DNA of 64,000 nt, from positions 186,001 to 250,000 of the forward strand of contig JANQAD010000001.1 in assembly GCA_024707205.1 (NCBI GenBank), given 5' to 3'. Below the pieces are notes generated by a model that had not been told where the DNA came from, did no database searches, and worked only from the letters and a program-made list of their open reading frames with translations. Positions 39,115 through 46,534 of the stretch are shown here, piece by piece. The stretch is from Demequina sp. Lineage in GTDB: Bacteria; Actinomycetota; Actinomycetes; Actinomycetales; Demequinaceae. Positions within the stretch are counted from its first letter, which is position 1. Each line of letters starts with the position of its first letter. The position numbers and the translations under genes were made by a program.

Positions 39115-39742
39115 ACCGGCAGGTTCCACGACACGCGATGCAGCGGAGTGGGGCCAAGCCGCCGGAGCGCGTCGAGGTGCGCGGCCGCGCCGTAGCCCTT
39201 GTTGCCGTCCCAGCCGTAGTGCGGGTGCGAGTCGTGCGCCTCGCGCATCAGCGCATCGCGCTCCACCTTTGCCAGCACAGACGCCGCCGCGATCGAGGCG
39301 CACAGCGAGTCTCCCTTGATCACCATGGTGACGGGCGGCGTGGGCTGAGGCTCCGGATCCATGAGCGTGGGTGCGACCGTGAGCCAGTCGTGCTTGCCGT
39401 CGAGCAGCACGGCGTCCACGCTGCCAACGGCCGCGAGCGCGCGTAGCCCGGCCAGCCTCAGCGCGCCCACGATCCCGAACTCGTCGATCTCCCCAGGCGA
39501 CGCATGGCCAACGGCGCGCGAAACGCCAAACTCAAACAGCGTCGGGCATAGGGCCTCGCGCTGGAGGCGGGTCAATTCCTTGGAATCCGCGAGGCCGTCC
39601 GGCCAGGTCTCGCACACGGTGACGGCAACGACGCCAACGGAGACGGGGCGGCGAGGGCGCCGCGCCCCACCTCGTCAATGCCCGCGACCACGCGCGCGCC
39701 CGCGTCCCACAGGGCGCGCTCGCGCTCGAGCGAAACGGTCAC
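39111..39742 (-). CDS. rnhB: Ribonuclease HII (frameshifted in this sequence)
   Basis: Removes ribonucleotides from DNA hybrids. The frame containing LADSKELTRLQRE and ASVLAKVERDALM ends at 39111, but its upstream part lies in another frame. From GTG 39742, with GGGAG upstream, it reads VVAGIDEVGRGALA, the catalytic N-terminus. A missing base near 39645-39651 breaks it: CTCGCCGCCCC should read CTCGCCGGCCCC to give GALAGPVSVGVVAV. The repaired protein is about 210 aa, normal for the family. Catalytic Asp and Glu of DEVGRG and the later Asp are present. Confidence 0.9.
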
Positions 39743-39766
39743 GACGTGGCTCCCACGCTGTCGAGA

Positions 39767-40519
39767 CTACGACGAGGCGGTGGGAACCGGCGTCATCGTG
39801 GCGAGGTCGTCCTCGGACACGGCATCGGCGCCCCACGGGTTGCCCAGGCCGGTGAAGCGGTCGAACGGCCAGATGAGCGCGAAGGCGGTGCCGACCACGT
39901 TCTCGCGCGGCACGGTTCCGCCGCCCGGGGTGCCCATGTGGGCGCGAGAGTCTGCGGAGTTGTCGCGGTTGTCACCCATGACCCACAGGCGTCCCTGCGG
40001 CACGGCCACCGAGAAGGTGGTGCCGCACGGTCGCGAACCAGGCGCGATGTAGTCCTCGGTGATCTCCACGCCGTTGACCTTGACCTTGCCGTCGGGGTCG
40101 TCGCACTCGACGTGGTCCCCTGGAAGGCCGATGACGCGCTTGACGAGGTGCTCGCCCGCGTCCTCGGGGAGAAGTCCGGTGAACGTGAGGATCTCCTTGC
40201 CGATGAAGCGCAGGCTGCCGCCGTCCTCGGGGCTGTGGTCAAGCCACGCGCCGGGGTCCTTGAACACGACAATGTCGCCGCGGCGCAGTGGCAGCGGGTC
40301 CGGCCGCCACTTGGTCACGAGGATGCGGTCGCCGTAGACGAGCGTGGGCTCCATGGAGCCCGAAGGGATCCAGAACGACTGGAAGAAGAACGTCTTGATC
40401 AGGAAGGACAGCACCAGCGCACTGACCACCACGATCAGCACTTCCTTGGTGTACCCCCACAGGCGACGACCGGCGGAGACCCCAGGGGCCTCCGCCGGTG
40501 CGTCAGCGTCTGTGCTGAT
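39767..40519 (-). CDS. lepB: Signal peptidase I
   Basis: Cleaves signal peptides from exported proteins. One N-terminal membrane helix (EVLIVVVSALVLSFLIKTFF) leads to the catalytic Ser in FWIPSGSMEPTLVYGDRI; the Lys lies in VKRVIGLPGDHVECD; MGDNRDNSADSRAHMG is the final signature. The start is unclear. The frame is open through rplS with no ATG, GTG or TTG between the rplS stop and the membrane helix. I mark an ATC one base after the rplS stop; GTG 40441, at the helix itself, would be too short. A miscalled base is possible. Confidence 0.9.
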   Translation of the reverse strand: MSTDADAPAEAPGVSAGRRLWGYTKEVLIVVVSALVLSFLIKTFFFQSFWIPSGSMEPTLVYGDRILVTKWRPDPLPLRRGDIVVFKDPGAWLDHSPEDGGSLRFIGKEILTFTGLLPEDAGEHLVKRVIGLPGDHVECDDPDGKVKVNGVEITEDYIAPGSRPCGTTFSVAVPQGRLWVMGDNRDNSADSRAHMGTPGGGTVPRENVVGTAFALIWPFDRFTGLGNPWGADAVSEDDLATMTPVPTASS

Positions 40520-40520
40520 G

Positions 40521-40868
40521 TCAGTTCTCGCGCTTCTCGCGGATGCGAGCAGCCTTACCGCGCAGGCCGCGCAGGTAGTAGAGCTTGGCGCGGCGTACGT
40601 CGCCGCGGCTGACGAGCTCAACGTGGTCGATGGTGGGGGTGTGAACGGGGAACGTGCGCTCCACGCCAACGCCGAACGAGATCTTGCGCACCGTGAAGGT
40701 GGCGCCGATGCCCTGGCCCTGGCGGGCGATGACGATGCCCTGGAAGACCTGCACGCGGGAACGGTTGCCCTCGACGACCTTCACGTGCACCTTGACGGTG
40801 TCGCCGGCCCGGAAGTCCGGGATGTCGTCGCGGAGCTGGCCCGCGGTGATCGAGTCAAGCTTCTGCAT
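40521..40868 (-). CDS. rplS: 50S ribosomal protein L19
   Basis: A 115-aa subunit protein from ATG 40868 ([27 protein letters not shown]), behind [42 protein letters not shown] and [18 protein letters not shown] are diagnostic. The upstream gap of about 170 bases presumably holds its promoter and contains a one-mismatch copy of the dispersed 10-mer at 40968. lepB follows immediately. Confidence 0.97.
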   Translation of the reverse strand: MQKLDSITAGQLRDDIPDFRAGDTVKVHVKVVEGNRSRVQVFQGIVIARQGQGIGATFTVRKISFGVGVERTFPVHTPTIDHVELVSRGDVRRAKLYYLRGLRGKAARIREKREN

Positions 40869-41037
40869 GACGTAACTCCTCGCACACGCCACAGGTCCTG
40901 CGCGGCTCTGCCCTAAGGCTTCGTGAGTGATGGTGTTCCGTGAGTGAGTGCTCGACCCCCTGTGGCAGGCCGACGCTACGCAGACACCGAGGGTCTATTC
41001 TGCCACAACGGGCGCGGTTTTGCGTGCGTCGCTTCCG

Positions 41038-41655
41038 CTACTGGCCGAGGTACCCAGCGTTTTCAAGGCAGTCCGTGCCAGTGGCGATGGTTAGGTCGGC
41101 GTTCGCTCGCATGATCTCGTCGCGGGTCGCATCCGCTTCGAGCGGCTTGCCATTTCGGGAGAGGCACGACAGCGCGGCTTCCCTAAAGGGTGCAATGCTG
41201 TCCTCCAGTGTCTGCAAGGACGCGGGGCTGTTGAGGTACACATCTTCCACCGGAGCCCACCAAGCGTCGCGGCACGCCTGCGACGCCTTTCTCAGCGTCT
41301 CATCAGTTGCGTCTCCGGCCTGTACCCCCGCTGGAAACTGCTCGGACGTGCTGTACAAATCGAGACCAAACTGCTTGACCGGCACAAGCGTTGCCGCTAT
41401 GCCCTCTTTCGCAACGCAGTCAACCCATGAGCGAGCCGCCTCCTGGTAGTCCGCATAGTCGACGGACCCCGTGTCCCGAATTCGAGTGAGCTGATCCACC
41501 ACTTCCGCTGGTCTGCCAGGGGTTTGCAGTTCGTGTGCAGCCAATTCGGCGACTACGGGATCCCCAGCCGTGTTGTTGTCGCTGGGCGCTGAGCACCCAG
41601 CGACAACAAGACAGATGGCGATGACCGCTACGCCGAGTAGACCGCTGTGCTGCAC
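41038..41655 (-). CDS. Putative lipoprotein, unknown function
   Basis: About 205 aa from GTG 41655. The N-terminus GLLGVAVIAICLVVAGC is a lipoprotein signal with lipobox VAGC, although the usual Arg/Lys before the core is missing. The mature part is acidic and helical with three Cys (WVDCVAK, QACRDAW, LSCLSRN) and a fourth near the end. No family recognised. Base composition looks lower in G+C than the surrounding core genes. The open frame extends upstream of the signal peptide, overlapping an orphan fragment, so acquisition or rearrangement is possible. Confidence 0.65.
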   Translation of the reverse strand: MQHSGLLGVAVIAICLVVAGCSAPSDNNTAGDPVVAELAAHELQTPGRPAEVVDQLTRIRDTGSVDYADYQEAARSWVDCVAKEGIAATLVPVKQFGLDLYSTSEQFPAGVQAGDATDETLRKASQACRDAWWAPVEDVYLNSPASLQTLEDSIAPFREAALSCLSRNGKPLEADATRDEIMRANADLTIATGTDCLENAGYLGQ

Positions 41656-41852
41656 GCCGCATCCGTCGAGGGGTTCTGAGTCCAGCCACTCATGTAGATC
41701 CTGCTTGTAGGCGGAGTTGGTGAGTAGGCGGTGGTTGTTTGGACGTTTGCGGACGTCGTCCACGTCAGAGGCGTGCCCTGAATAGGCGCGTAGAACGCAA
41801 CGGCTGCTCGCGTGTAGTTAGTCGTTCCTGACGTGGACGAAGACGCTACCAT
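41628..41852 (-). pseudogene. Orphan C-terminal-like protein fragment
   Basis: A 74-residue frame that looks like the end of a secreted beta-rich protein: TNYTRAAVAFYAPIQG and RIYMSGWTQNPSTDAAC, rich in Thr, Ser, Tyr and Asn, unlike its Arg/Ala-rich neighbours. It has no signal peptide and no clear ribosome binding site, and it overlaps the lipoprotein start by 28 bases in another frame. Directly upstream are an 18-base inverted repeat and an 11-bp tandem repeat. I read it as a remnant of a truncated gene; a small intact gene cannot be excluded. Confidence 0.4.
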
Positions 41853-41937
41853 CTTCGACCGCTCGAGGGTTGTGGCGGTGAGAGTGACGTGTCCCCACTT
41901 TGGTGGAGTGGTGACTTCATCATGGTGTACCCCCCTG

Positions 41938-42016
41938 GGTCACATCAGCGTGACCGGGCACCCGATGGGCACCCGATGGGCACCCGATGGGCACCCGATG
42001 GGCACCCGATGGGCAC
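41938..42016. repeat. 11-bp tandem repeat (5.5 copies) with adjoining inverted repeat
   Basis: GGGCACCCGAT is repeated without change five times from 41956 to 42010, followed by a half copy GGGCAC to 42016. Just before it GGTCAC-ATCAGC-GTGACC forms a perfect 6-bp inverted repeat (41938-41955). Identical units suggest recent slippage, so copy number may vary between strains. It lies between the trmD stop and the orphan fragment. Confidence 0.92.
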
Positions 42017-42072
42017 GTTACTCCCCATCCGCCGCGGGCGCATGGCGAACCCAGCCATAGGTGGCAGCGCGC

Positions 42073-42753
42073 CTACAAGAGCAGATCCGGCCTGCGCTCG
42101 CGCGTGCGAGTCAGCTGCTGCTCGGCCCGCCACTCGCCGATGCGAGCGTGGTGACCGCTCAGCAGAACGTCTGGCACGTCCAAACCCCGCCACGTGGCCG
42201 GGCGAGTGTACGAGGGGTACTCGAGGAGCCCGTCGGCATGGCTTTCCTCGACGATCGACTCGGCGTTCCCCATGAATCCGGGGATGAGACGGGTGATCGC
42301 CTCGATCATCGCGAACGCGGCCACCTCTCCCCCGTTGAGGACGTAGTCGCCGAGGCTCACCTCGAGCACCCGGAAGCCGCGGCTCGCAAAGTGCTCCGGC
42401 ACGCGCGCGTCGATGCCCTCGTAGCGACCGCACGCGAAGACCAGCTGCTCCGCACGCGCCAGTTCCGCGGCCAGGGCCTGCGTGAACGGCACCCCCGCGG
42501 GGCTCGGGATGAGCAAGACGCCCTGCGCCGTGAGGACCTCGTCGAGCGCCTCGCCCCAGACGTCCGCCTTCATGACCATCCCGGCGCCGCCGCCGAATGG
42601 GGCGTCGTCCACGGTGTGGTGGACGTCGTGCGTCCAGCCACGGAGGTCGTGGACGTGGGTCTCCACGAGGGCGGCCGCGCGCGCCTTGCCCAGGAGGCTC
42701 ACGTCGAGGACCCCGAAGAACTCGGGGAAGATCGTGATGACGTCGATCCTCAT
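42073..42753 (-). CDS. trmD: tRNA (guanosine(37)-N1)-methyltransferase
   Basis: Methylates G37 of tRNAs with G at position 36, preventing frameshifts. From ATG 42753 the protein is 226 aa: [23 protein letters not shown], the SPOUT knot motifs [14 protein letters not shown] and [22 protein letters not shown], and C-terminal [19 protein letters not shown]. The ATG overlaps the rimM stop (ATGA). The longer frame upstream is Arg-rich shadow of rimM. Confidence 0.97.
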   Translation of the reverse strand: MRIDVITIFPEFFGVLDVSLLGKARAAALVETHVHDLRGWTHDVHHTVDDAPFGGGAGMVMKADVWGEALDEVLTAQGVLLIPSPAGVPFTQALAAELARAEQLVFACGRYEGIDARVPEHFASRGFRVLEVSLGDYVLNGGEVAAFAMIEAITRLIPGFMGNAESIVEESHADGLLEYPSYTRPATWRGLDVPDVLLSGHHARIGEWRAEQQLTRTRERRPDLLL

Positions 42754-43262
42754 TCGACGTCCTCGCCTTCCAGCAGCCCGAACGGCGGTGTCACGATGAC
42801 GCGACCATCCTCCACATCCACCTCGGGAACGAACGCCTCGATGAACGGGATCATGGCGCGGTGGCCGCTGGGCTCGCGGACAACGAGCACGTCGTGGGCG
42901 GGCATGTCGAGCAGGTCGACCACCTCGCCAACCTCGGTCCCGTCTGGCCGCACGGCCCGCAGGCCAACGAGCTCGTGGATGAACCACGCGCCCTCCTCAT
43001 CCGAAGCCTCCGCGTCGATGACGAGCTCGGTGCCGCGCGCGTCCTCCGCGGCGGTACGGTCGCCGATCTCGGCGAAGGTGACAAACCAGCGTCCGTGCTG
43101 CTCCCGCACCTTCTCCACCGTGAGGCGCCCGACGCCGTCCCTCTCAGTCTGGAACGTCGCCCCTGGTATCAAGCGGGTTTCGGGAGTGTCGCTGCGAAGA
43201 TCGAGCGTCACCTCGCCCTTGAGCCCGTGGGCCTTGCCGATGCGCGCGACTAACAGCCTCAT
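42750..43262 (-). CDS. rimM: Ribosome maturation factor RimM
   Basis: Assists 30S head assembly by binding S19. The 170-aa protein from ATG 43262 has the N-terminal domain [20 protein letters not shown] and the PRC-barrel [33 protein letters not shown] ending in [21 protein letters not shown]. It is coupled to trmD. Upstream, divergent, is a pair of small membrane protein genes. Confidence 0.95.
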   Translation of the reverse strand: MRLLVARIGKAHGLKGEVTLDLRSDTPETRLIPGATFQTERDGVGRLTVEKVREQHGRWFVTFAEIGDRTAAEDARGTELVIDAEASDEEGAWFIHELVGLRAVRPDGTEVGEVVDLLDMPAHDVLVVREPSGHRAMIPFIEAFVPEVDVEDGRVIVTPPFGLLEGEDVE

Positions 43263-43318
43263 GGCGGCAATTCTAGATTGTCCGCTCCCTGACCTTTCCA
43301 AGGGCTAGCGTGTGGCAT

Positions 43319-43804
43319 ATGAGCGAGCCTCAGGCGCCCATCGACGAGCGCAGCCGCCCCCTTGGAGTGACCGTCGTGCTCGCCCTCGTGTGGCTCGCCG
43401 CGTTCGGCGATCTGGTCGCGAGCATCTGGCTGCTCATCGTGTCGTTCGACAAGGCGCGCTTCGCGCTCGCGCCCGTTGGGGTCGAGTACGTGCGGTACTG
43501 GGCGCTCGTCGCGCTGCTCCTCGGCGTGCTCACGGCCTTGGTCGCGTACGGCCTTGGTCGCGGAAGCCAGTTCATGCGCGTGCTCACCATCCTGGTGATG
43601 TCTCTGCGCCTCGCCAACGCGGTGTGGGCCCTGGTCGCGATCCGCTACGTCACGGTGTGGCCGGCGGTGTTCGACGCCGCGATCGCCATCCTCGTCATCG
43701 CGCTGCTCAGCAGCGGCAGTGCCTCCGACTACTTCCGAGGGCGAACCCAGCCCTCCACCACCACAACCGGCTCGCACGAGCCGCTCAACCAGGAGGATCA
43801 ATGA
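43319..43804 (+). CDS. Small four-helix membrane protein, unknown function
   Basis: A 161-aa protein from ATG 43319 with a short hydrophilic N-terminus and about four membrane helices (VTVVLALVWLAAFGDLVASIW, WALVALLLGVLTALVAYGL, RVLTILVMSLRLANAVWAL, VFDAAIAILVIALL), then a Ser/Thr-rich tail. No family recognised. The next gene encodes a protein of the same size and helix layout, and the two overlap by 4 bases, so they probably arose by duplication and may work as a pair. Confidence 0.75.
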   Translation: MSEPQAPIDERSRPLGVTVVLALVWLAAFGDLVASIWLLIVSFDKARFALAPVGVEYVRYWALVALLLGVLTALVAYGLGRGSQFMRVLTILVMSLRLANAVWALVAIRYVTVWPAVFDAAIAILVIALLSSGSASDYFRGRTQPSTTTTGSHEPLNQEDQ

Positions 43805-44298
43805 CCGACGAGAACACCCCTTCGGAGCCCTTCGTCGAGCCGGTATCGGAACCACTCATGGGGTCGGCGACGACCTCACCCACGACCCCGAGCCCGCCTG
43901 CGTCCGTGCCGGGCACCAAGGCGGCCCGCCCAACGGACGTGGTGGTCGTCACCCTGCTCGCGCTCTTGGCCGGGGCCGGCGACGTCATCGCCGGCACGGC
44001 GTGGCTCATCGAGAAGGACTCGATTCCCGACAATGCCAAGTGGCTCGCGTGGGCGGCTCTGCTCATCGGGCTCGCCACGGTGGCGGTCGCGGCCCTGTTC
44101 TTCCAGGGCTCGGCGGTAGCGCGCTGGCTCATCGCGATCGTGATGTGCGTGCACATCGGCGTGCACATCGGCGCGTGGATCGCGATCGGGTCCGACGCTG
44201 CCGTGGCCGCGATGATCCAGATCCTGATCTCCGGCGTGGTGCTGCTCATGCTGTTCAGCCGCGAGACCACCAACTACCTCGCGGGCGCCAAGAAGTAG
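43801..44298 (+). CDS. Small four-helix membrane protein, paralogue of the preceding gene
   Basis: 165 aa, starting at an ATG that overlaps the upstream stop as ATGA, with AGGAGG 6 bases before it. An acidic/Pro-rich N-terminus of about 45 residues is followed by about four helices (VVVVTLLALLAGAGDVIAGTAW, WLAWAALLIGLATVAVAALFF, WLIAIVMCVHIGVHIGAW, AAMIQILISGVVLLMLF). The pattern LALLAGAGDVIAGTAWLI lines up with LALVWLAAFGDLVASIWLLI of the neighbour. Function unknown. A terminator-like hairpin follows the stop. Confidence 0.75.
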   Translation: MTDENTPSEPFVEPVSEPLMGSATTSPTTPSPPASVPGTKAARPTDVVVVTLLALLAGAGDVIAGTAWLIEKDSIPDNAKWLAWAALLIGLATVAVAALFFQGSAVARWLIAIVMCVHIGVHIGAWIAIGSDAAVAAMIQILISGVVLLMLFSRETTNYLAGAKK

Positions 44299-44314
44299 CG
44301 CCGCCCCAACAGCA

Positions 44315-44348
44315 GAGCGGCCCCGGACCGAAAGGTCCGGGGCCGCTC
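44315..44348. terminator. Terminator-like hairpin between convergent genes
   Basis: A perfect 15-bp stem (GAGCGGCCCCGGACC and its complement) closed by GAAA on the plus strand. It lies 16 bases after the stop of the plus-strand membrane protein gene and just beyond khpA on the other strand. No T tract follows on either side, so efficiency is uncertain; it may serve both directions. Confidence 0.7.
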
Positions 44349-44363
44349 TCGCGTAAACGCCGG

Positions 44364-44594
44364 CTAGGCGACGTCGACGATGTTGACGCGCACTTCGTCG
44401 CGAGAGATCGCGTCGATCACGGTGCGAATCGCCTGCGCGGTGCGGCCACGACGGCCGATGACGCGCGGAAGGTCCTCCGGGTTCACCACCACGTTGAGCG
44501 TGGTGCCGCGGCGGCCCGAACGCTCGGTGACGCGCACGTCGTCCGGATTGCGGACGATGGACCGCACCAGGAACTCGAGCGCCTCGGTGACCAC
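44364..44594 (-). CDS. khpA: KH-domain RNA-binding protein KhpA
   Basis: A 76-aa single KH domain with the RNA-binding loop VIGRRGRTAQAIRTVI. KhpA pairs with KhpB/EloR in Gram-positives to bind many RNAs and affects cell division. GTG start directly after the rpsP stop, with a GAGGAG ribosome binding site inside the end of rpsP; the rpsP-khpA order is standard. Confidence 0.93.
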   Translation of the reverse strand: MVTEALEFLVRSIVRNPDDVRVTERSGRRGTTLNVVVNPEDLPRVIGRRGRTAQAIRTVIDAISRDEVRVNIVDVA

Positions 44595-45191
44595 TTACTT
44601 CTCCTCGGAAGCGTCCTCGGCGGCCTCGGCGTCGGCCACGGCCTCGTCAGCGACGGCCTCCTCAGCGGGAGCCTCCTCGGCAACCTCAGCGTCGGCAACA
44701 ACCTCAGCGTCGGCAACCTCAGCGTCGGCAACGACCTCAGCAGCAGCCTCGGCAGCGGCGGCCTCAGCGGCCTTCGCCTCAGCGGCGGCAGTAGCCTCAG
44801 CCTCGGCCTTGGCGGCGGCAGCAGCCTCGGACTTCGCGGCCTTGGCCTTCTCGGCGGCGTCGGCGTGGGCCTTGATGGCCTCCTCGGCGCTGACCTTCTC
44901 GCCCTTGACCTTGACGGTGTTCTTGGCACCCTTCTCGCCCTTGAAGGTCTGCCAGTCACCCGTGAGCTTCAGGAGCGCGGTCACCTGCTCGGTGGGCTGG
45001 GCGCCAACGCCGAGCCAGTACTGCGCGCGGTCCGAGTTGATCTCGATGACCGAAGGCTCCTCGGTGGGGTGGTACTTGCCGATCTCCTCGATCGCGCGGC
45101 CATCGCGCTTGGTGCGCGAGTCCATCACGACGACGCGGTAGAAGGGGGCACGCTTCTTGCCGAAGCGCTTCAAGCGAATCTTCACAGCCAT
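44595..45191 (-). CDS. rpsP: 30S ribosomal protein S16 with long acidic/Ala-rich tail
   Basis: Residues 1-80 are S16 ([47 protein letters not shown]). S16 is usually 80-90 aa; here another 115 residues follow: a short basic linker, then almost only Ala, Glu, Asp, Val and Lys, with ADAEV repeats near the end. Many actinobacterial S16 proteins have some extension, but this is long and strongly acidic. AGGAA precedes the ATG. rpsB in this window has a comparable tail. Confidence 0.95.
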   Translation of the reverse strand: MAVKIRLKRFGKKRAPFYRVVVMDSRTKRDGRAIEEIGKYHPTEEPSVIEINSDRAQYWLGVGAQPTEQVTALLKLTGDWQTFKGEKGAKNTVKVKGEKVSAEEAIKAHADAAEKAKAAKSEAAAAAKAEAEATAAAEAKAAEAAAAEAAAEVVADAEVADAEVVADAEVAEEAPAEEAVADEAVADAEAAEDASEEK

Positions 45192-45327
45192 GGCTGCATT
45201 CCTCGATTCCGGTATGAGCCGGCCACGAGTGTGGCCAGCAAGACGGGTGGCGACTTTCGCGCCAGCGGTCTATTGTGCCAGACCGCGCCCAGGGGTACCA
45301 ACCCGCCGCCTCCGTCGATGCCCGACG

Positions 45328-46101
45328 CTATGGCCGGGGCGCGCGCGGCCAACCAGCGCTCGCGACGGCCTCGTAACCGCCCTGCGAGCGCCCCGACGTC
45401 ACGATGAGCACCTCGAGTCCCGCGGCGACCGCCCGTTCCACGACCGGTCCGCCCCCGGCGCAGATCGCGGTGGCCCACGCGTCACACTCGACGAGGTCCG
45501 TGCCCGCGACCGACGCCTGCAGGAAGTGCCTCGCCGGCTCTCCCGTCACGGGATCCCAGATGTGGTTCGCCACCTGCGCGGACCCCGAGGTGGCCACGGC
45601 CGCAAACGCGCCGCCGATGAGGACCACGTCGAGCACCTTCGTTCCCGCGGGGTCGCCCTTCACCGCTGGGTCGGCAATTCCCACCGGCCACTCCCGGCCG
45701 TGCGCCACCACATCGCCCGACGCTGCCACCAGCCACGCAGGCACGCCGCCAAGGCGTTGGGTCGCCTTGGCAACGGCCCACGTCTTGACGATTCCCGTTG
45801 GGTCGATGACGCCGTCGGGGCGCTTGGCGTCGAATGCCCCGCCGGTCGCGATCCGATAGCTCTCGCACAGGCGCAACACCTCGATGACCTCGACCGGCAT
45901 GTCGGCGAGAGTCGCCGTCCCATTCGCGAGTCGCGCCATAGGGGTGTCCGGGCGGAACAGCGAGAACAGGTCGTCCGCGCGGAGCAGCTCGCGGTGCATC
46001 CCATCGATTGCAGAGCGTGCGGCCGCTTCGCTCGCCACCCCGTCTAGCGTGATGTCGAACGCCATCGCCATGGCGCGCACGCGCGAGGTGACTGGGTTCA
46101 C
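45328..46101 (-). CDS. apbE: FAD:protein FMN transferase (ApbE family)
   Basis: Transfers FMN from FAD onto a Ser/Thr of a target protein outside the membrane. About 257 aa from GTG 46101; the longer frame is shadow of the FMN-binding gene. AMAMAFDITLDG, the FRPDTPMARLANG loop, GGAFDAKRPDGVIDPTGIVKTWAV, ASGDVVAHG and ATSGSAQVANHIWDPVTGEP follow the family order. I see no lipobox, so export is unclear. Its target is most likely the FMN-binding protein encoded 10 bases upstream. The stop codon is touched by a GCCCGACGCT copy. Confidence 0.9.
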   Translation of the reverse strand: MNPVTSRVRAMAMAFDITLDGVASEAAARSAIDGMHRELLRADDLFSLFRPDTPMARLANGTATLADMPVEVIEVLRLCESYRIATGGAFDAKRPDGVIDPTGIVKTWAVAKATQRLGGVPAWLVAASGDVVAHGREWPVGIADPAVKGDPAGTKVLDVVLIGGAFAAVATSGSAQVANHIWDPVTGEPARHFLQASVAGTDLVECDAWATAICAGGGPVVERAVAAGLEVLIVTSGRSQGGYEAVASAGWPRAPRP

Positions 46102-46111
46102 GACAGCAGTT

Positions 46112-46534
46112 TCATTGGGACAGCCCCGCGGCCTCGAAGGCTCCCTGGAGCGACTCGATGAAGGCCGGGCTCGTGAACGACGCGCCGGAGACGGCGGCGA
46201 CGTCCCAGGTCTGCGCCTCGAGCACCTCGGCGCGGAACGCCGGGATCGCCATGCTGTTGACCGCGATCGAGTTGGGGTCCTGCGTTCCCGCCTGCAGGGC
46301 AATGACATCGGTGACCTTGCCGTCCACCACGGTGATCTGCGCCTGGTACGTGCCCCGCGCGTTGCTGACCGCGGGGCCTGCGAAGGTCTCGGCCCCGGAC
46401 GCGGTGGCGCTCGGCTCGGCCGTAACCTCACCAGAGCTGACCGAGAGCGGCGGCGCGGCGGCGAAGCCGACGGCGACGATCGCGGCGCAGCCGCCGCCGA
46501 TCACGAGCTTGTGAGACGTTCGCATCGCTACCAC
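46112..46534 (-). CDS. FMN-binding domain protein (covalent flavin carrier)
   Basis: A 140-aa exported or anchored protein: N-terminal hydrophobic segment (KLVIGGGCAAIVAVGFAAA), a short Ala/Ser/Thr linker, then an FMN_bind domain (GTYQAQITVVDGKVTDVIAL). The flavinylation motif SGASFTS near residue 117 matches the SGAxxTS pattern that ApbE modifies on the last Thr/Ser. It overlaps the membrane reductase gene upstream and is followed by apbE. GTG 46534, five bases after AGAGG, is the likely start; ATG 46525 is an alternative. Confidence 0.9.
   Translation of the reverse strand: MVAMRTSHKLVIGGGCAAIVAVGFAAAPPLSVSSGEVTAEPSATASGAETFAGPAVSNARGTYQAQITVVDGKVTDVIALQAGTQDPNSIAVNSMAIPAFRAEVLEAQTWDVAAVSGASFTSPAFIESLQGAFEAAGLSQ

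Noticed and set aside
41956-42016. The 11-bp repeat as a CRISPR array
   Set aside because: Units are contiguous with no spacers and are too short; no cas genes are present.
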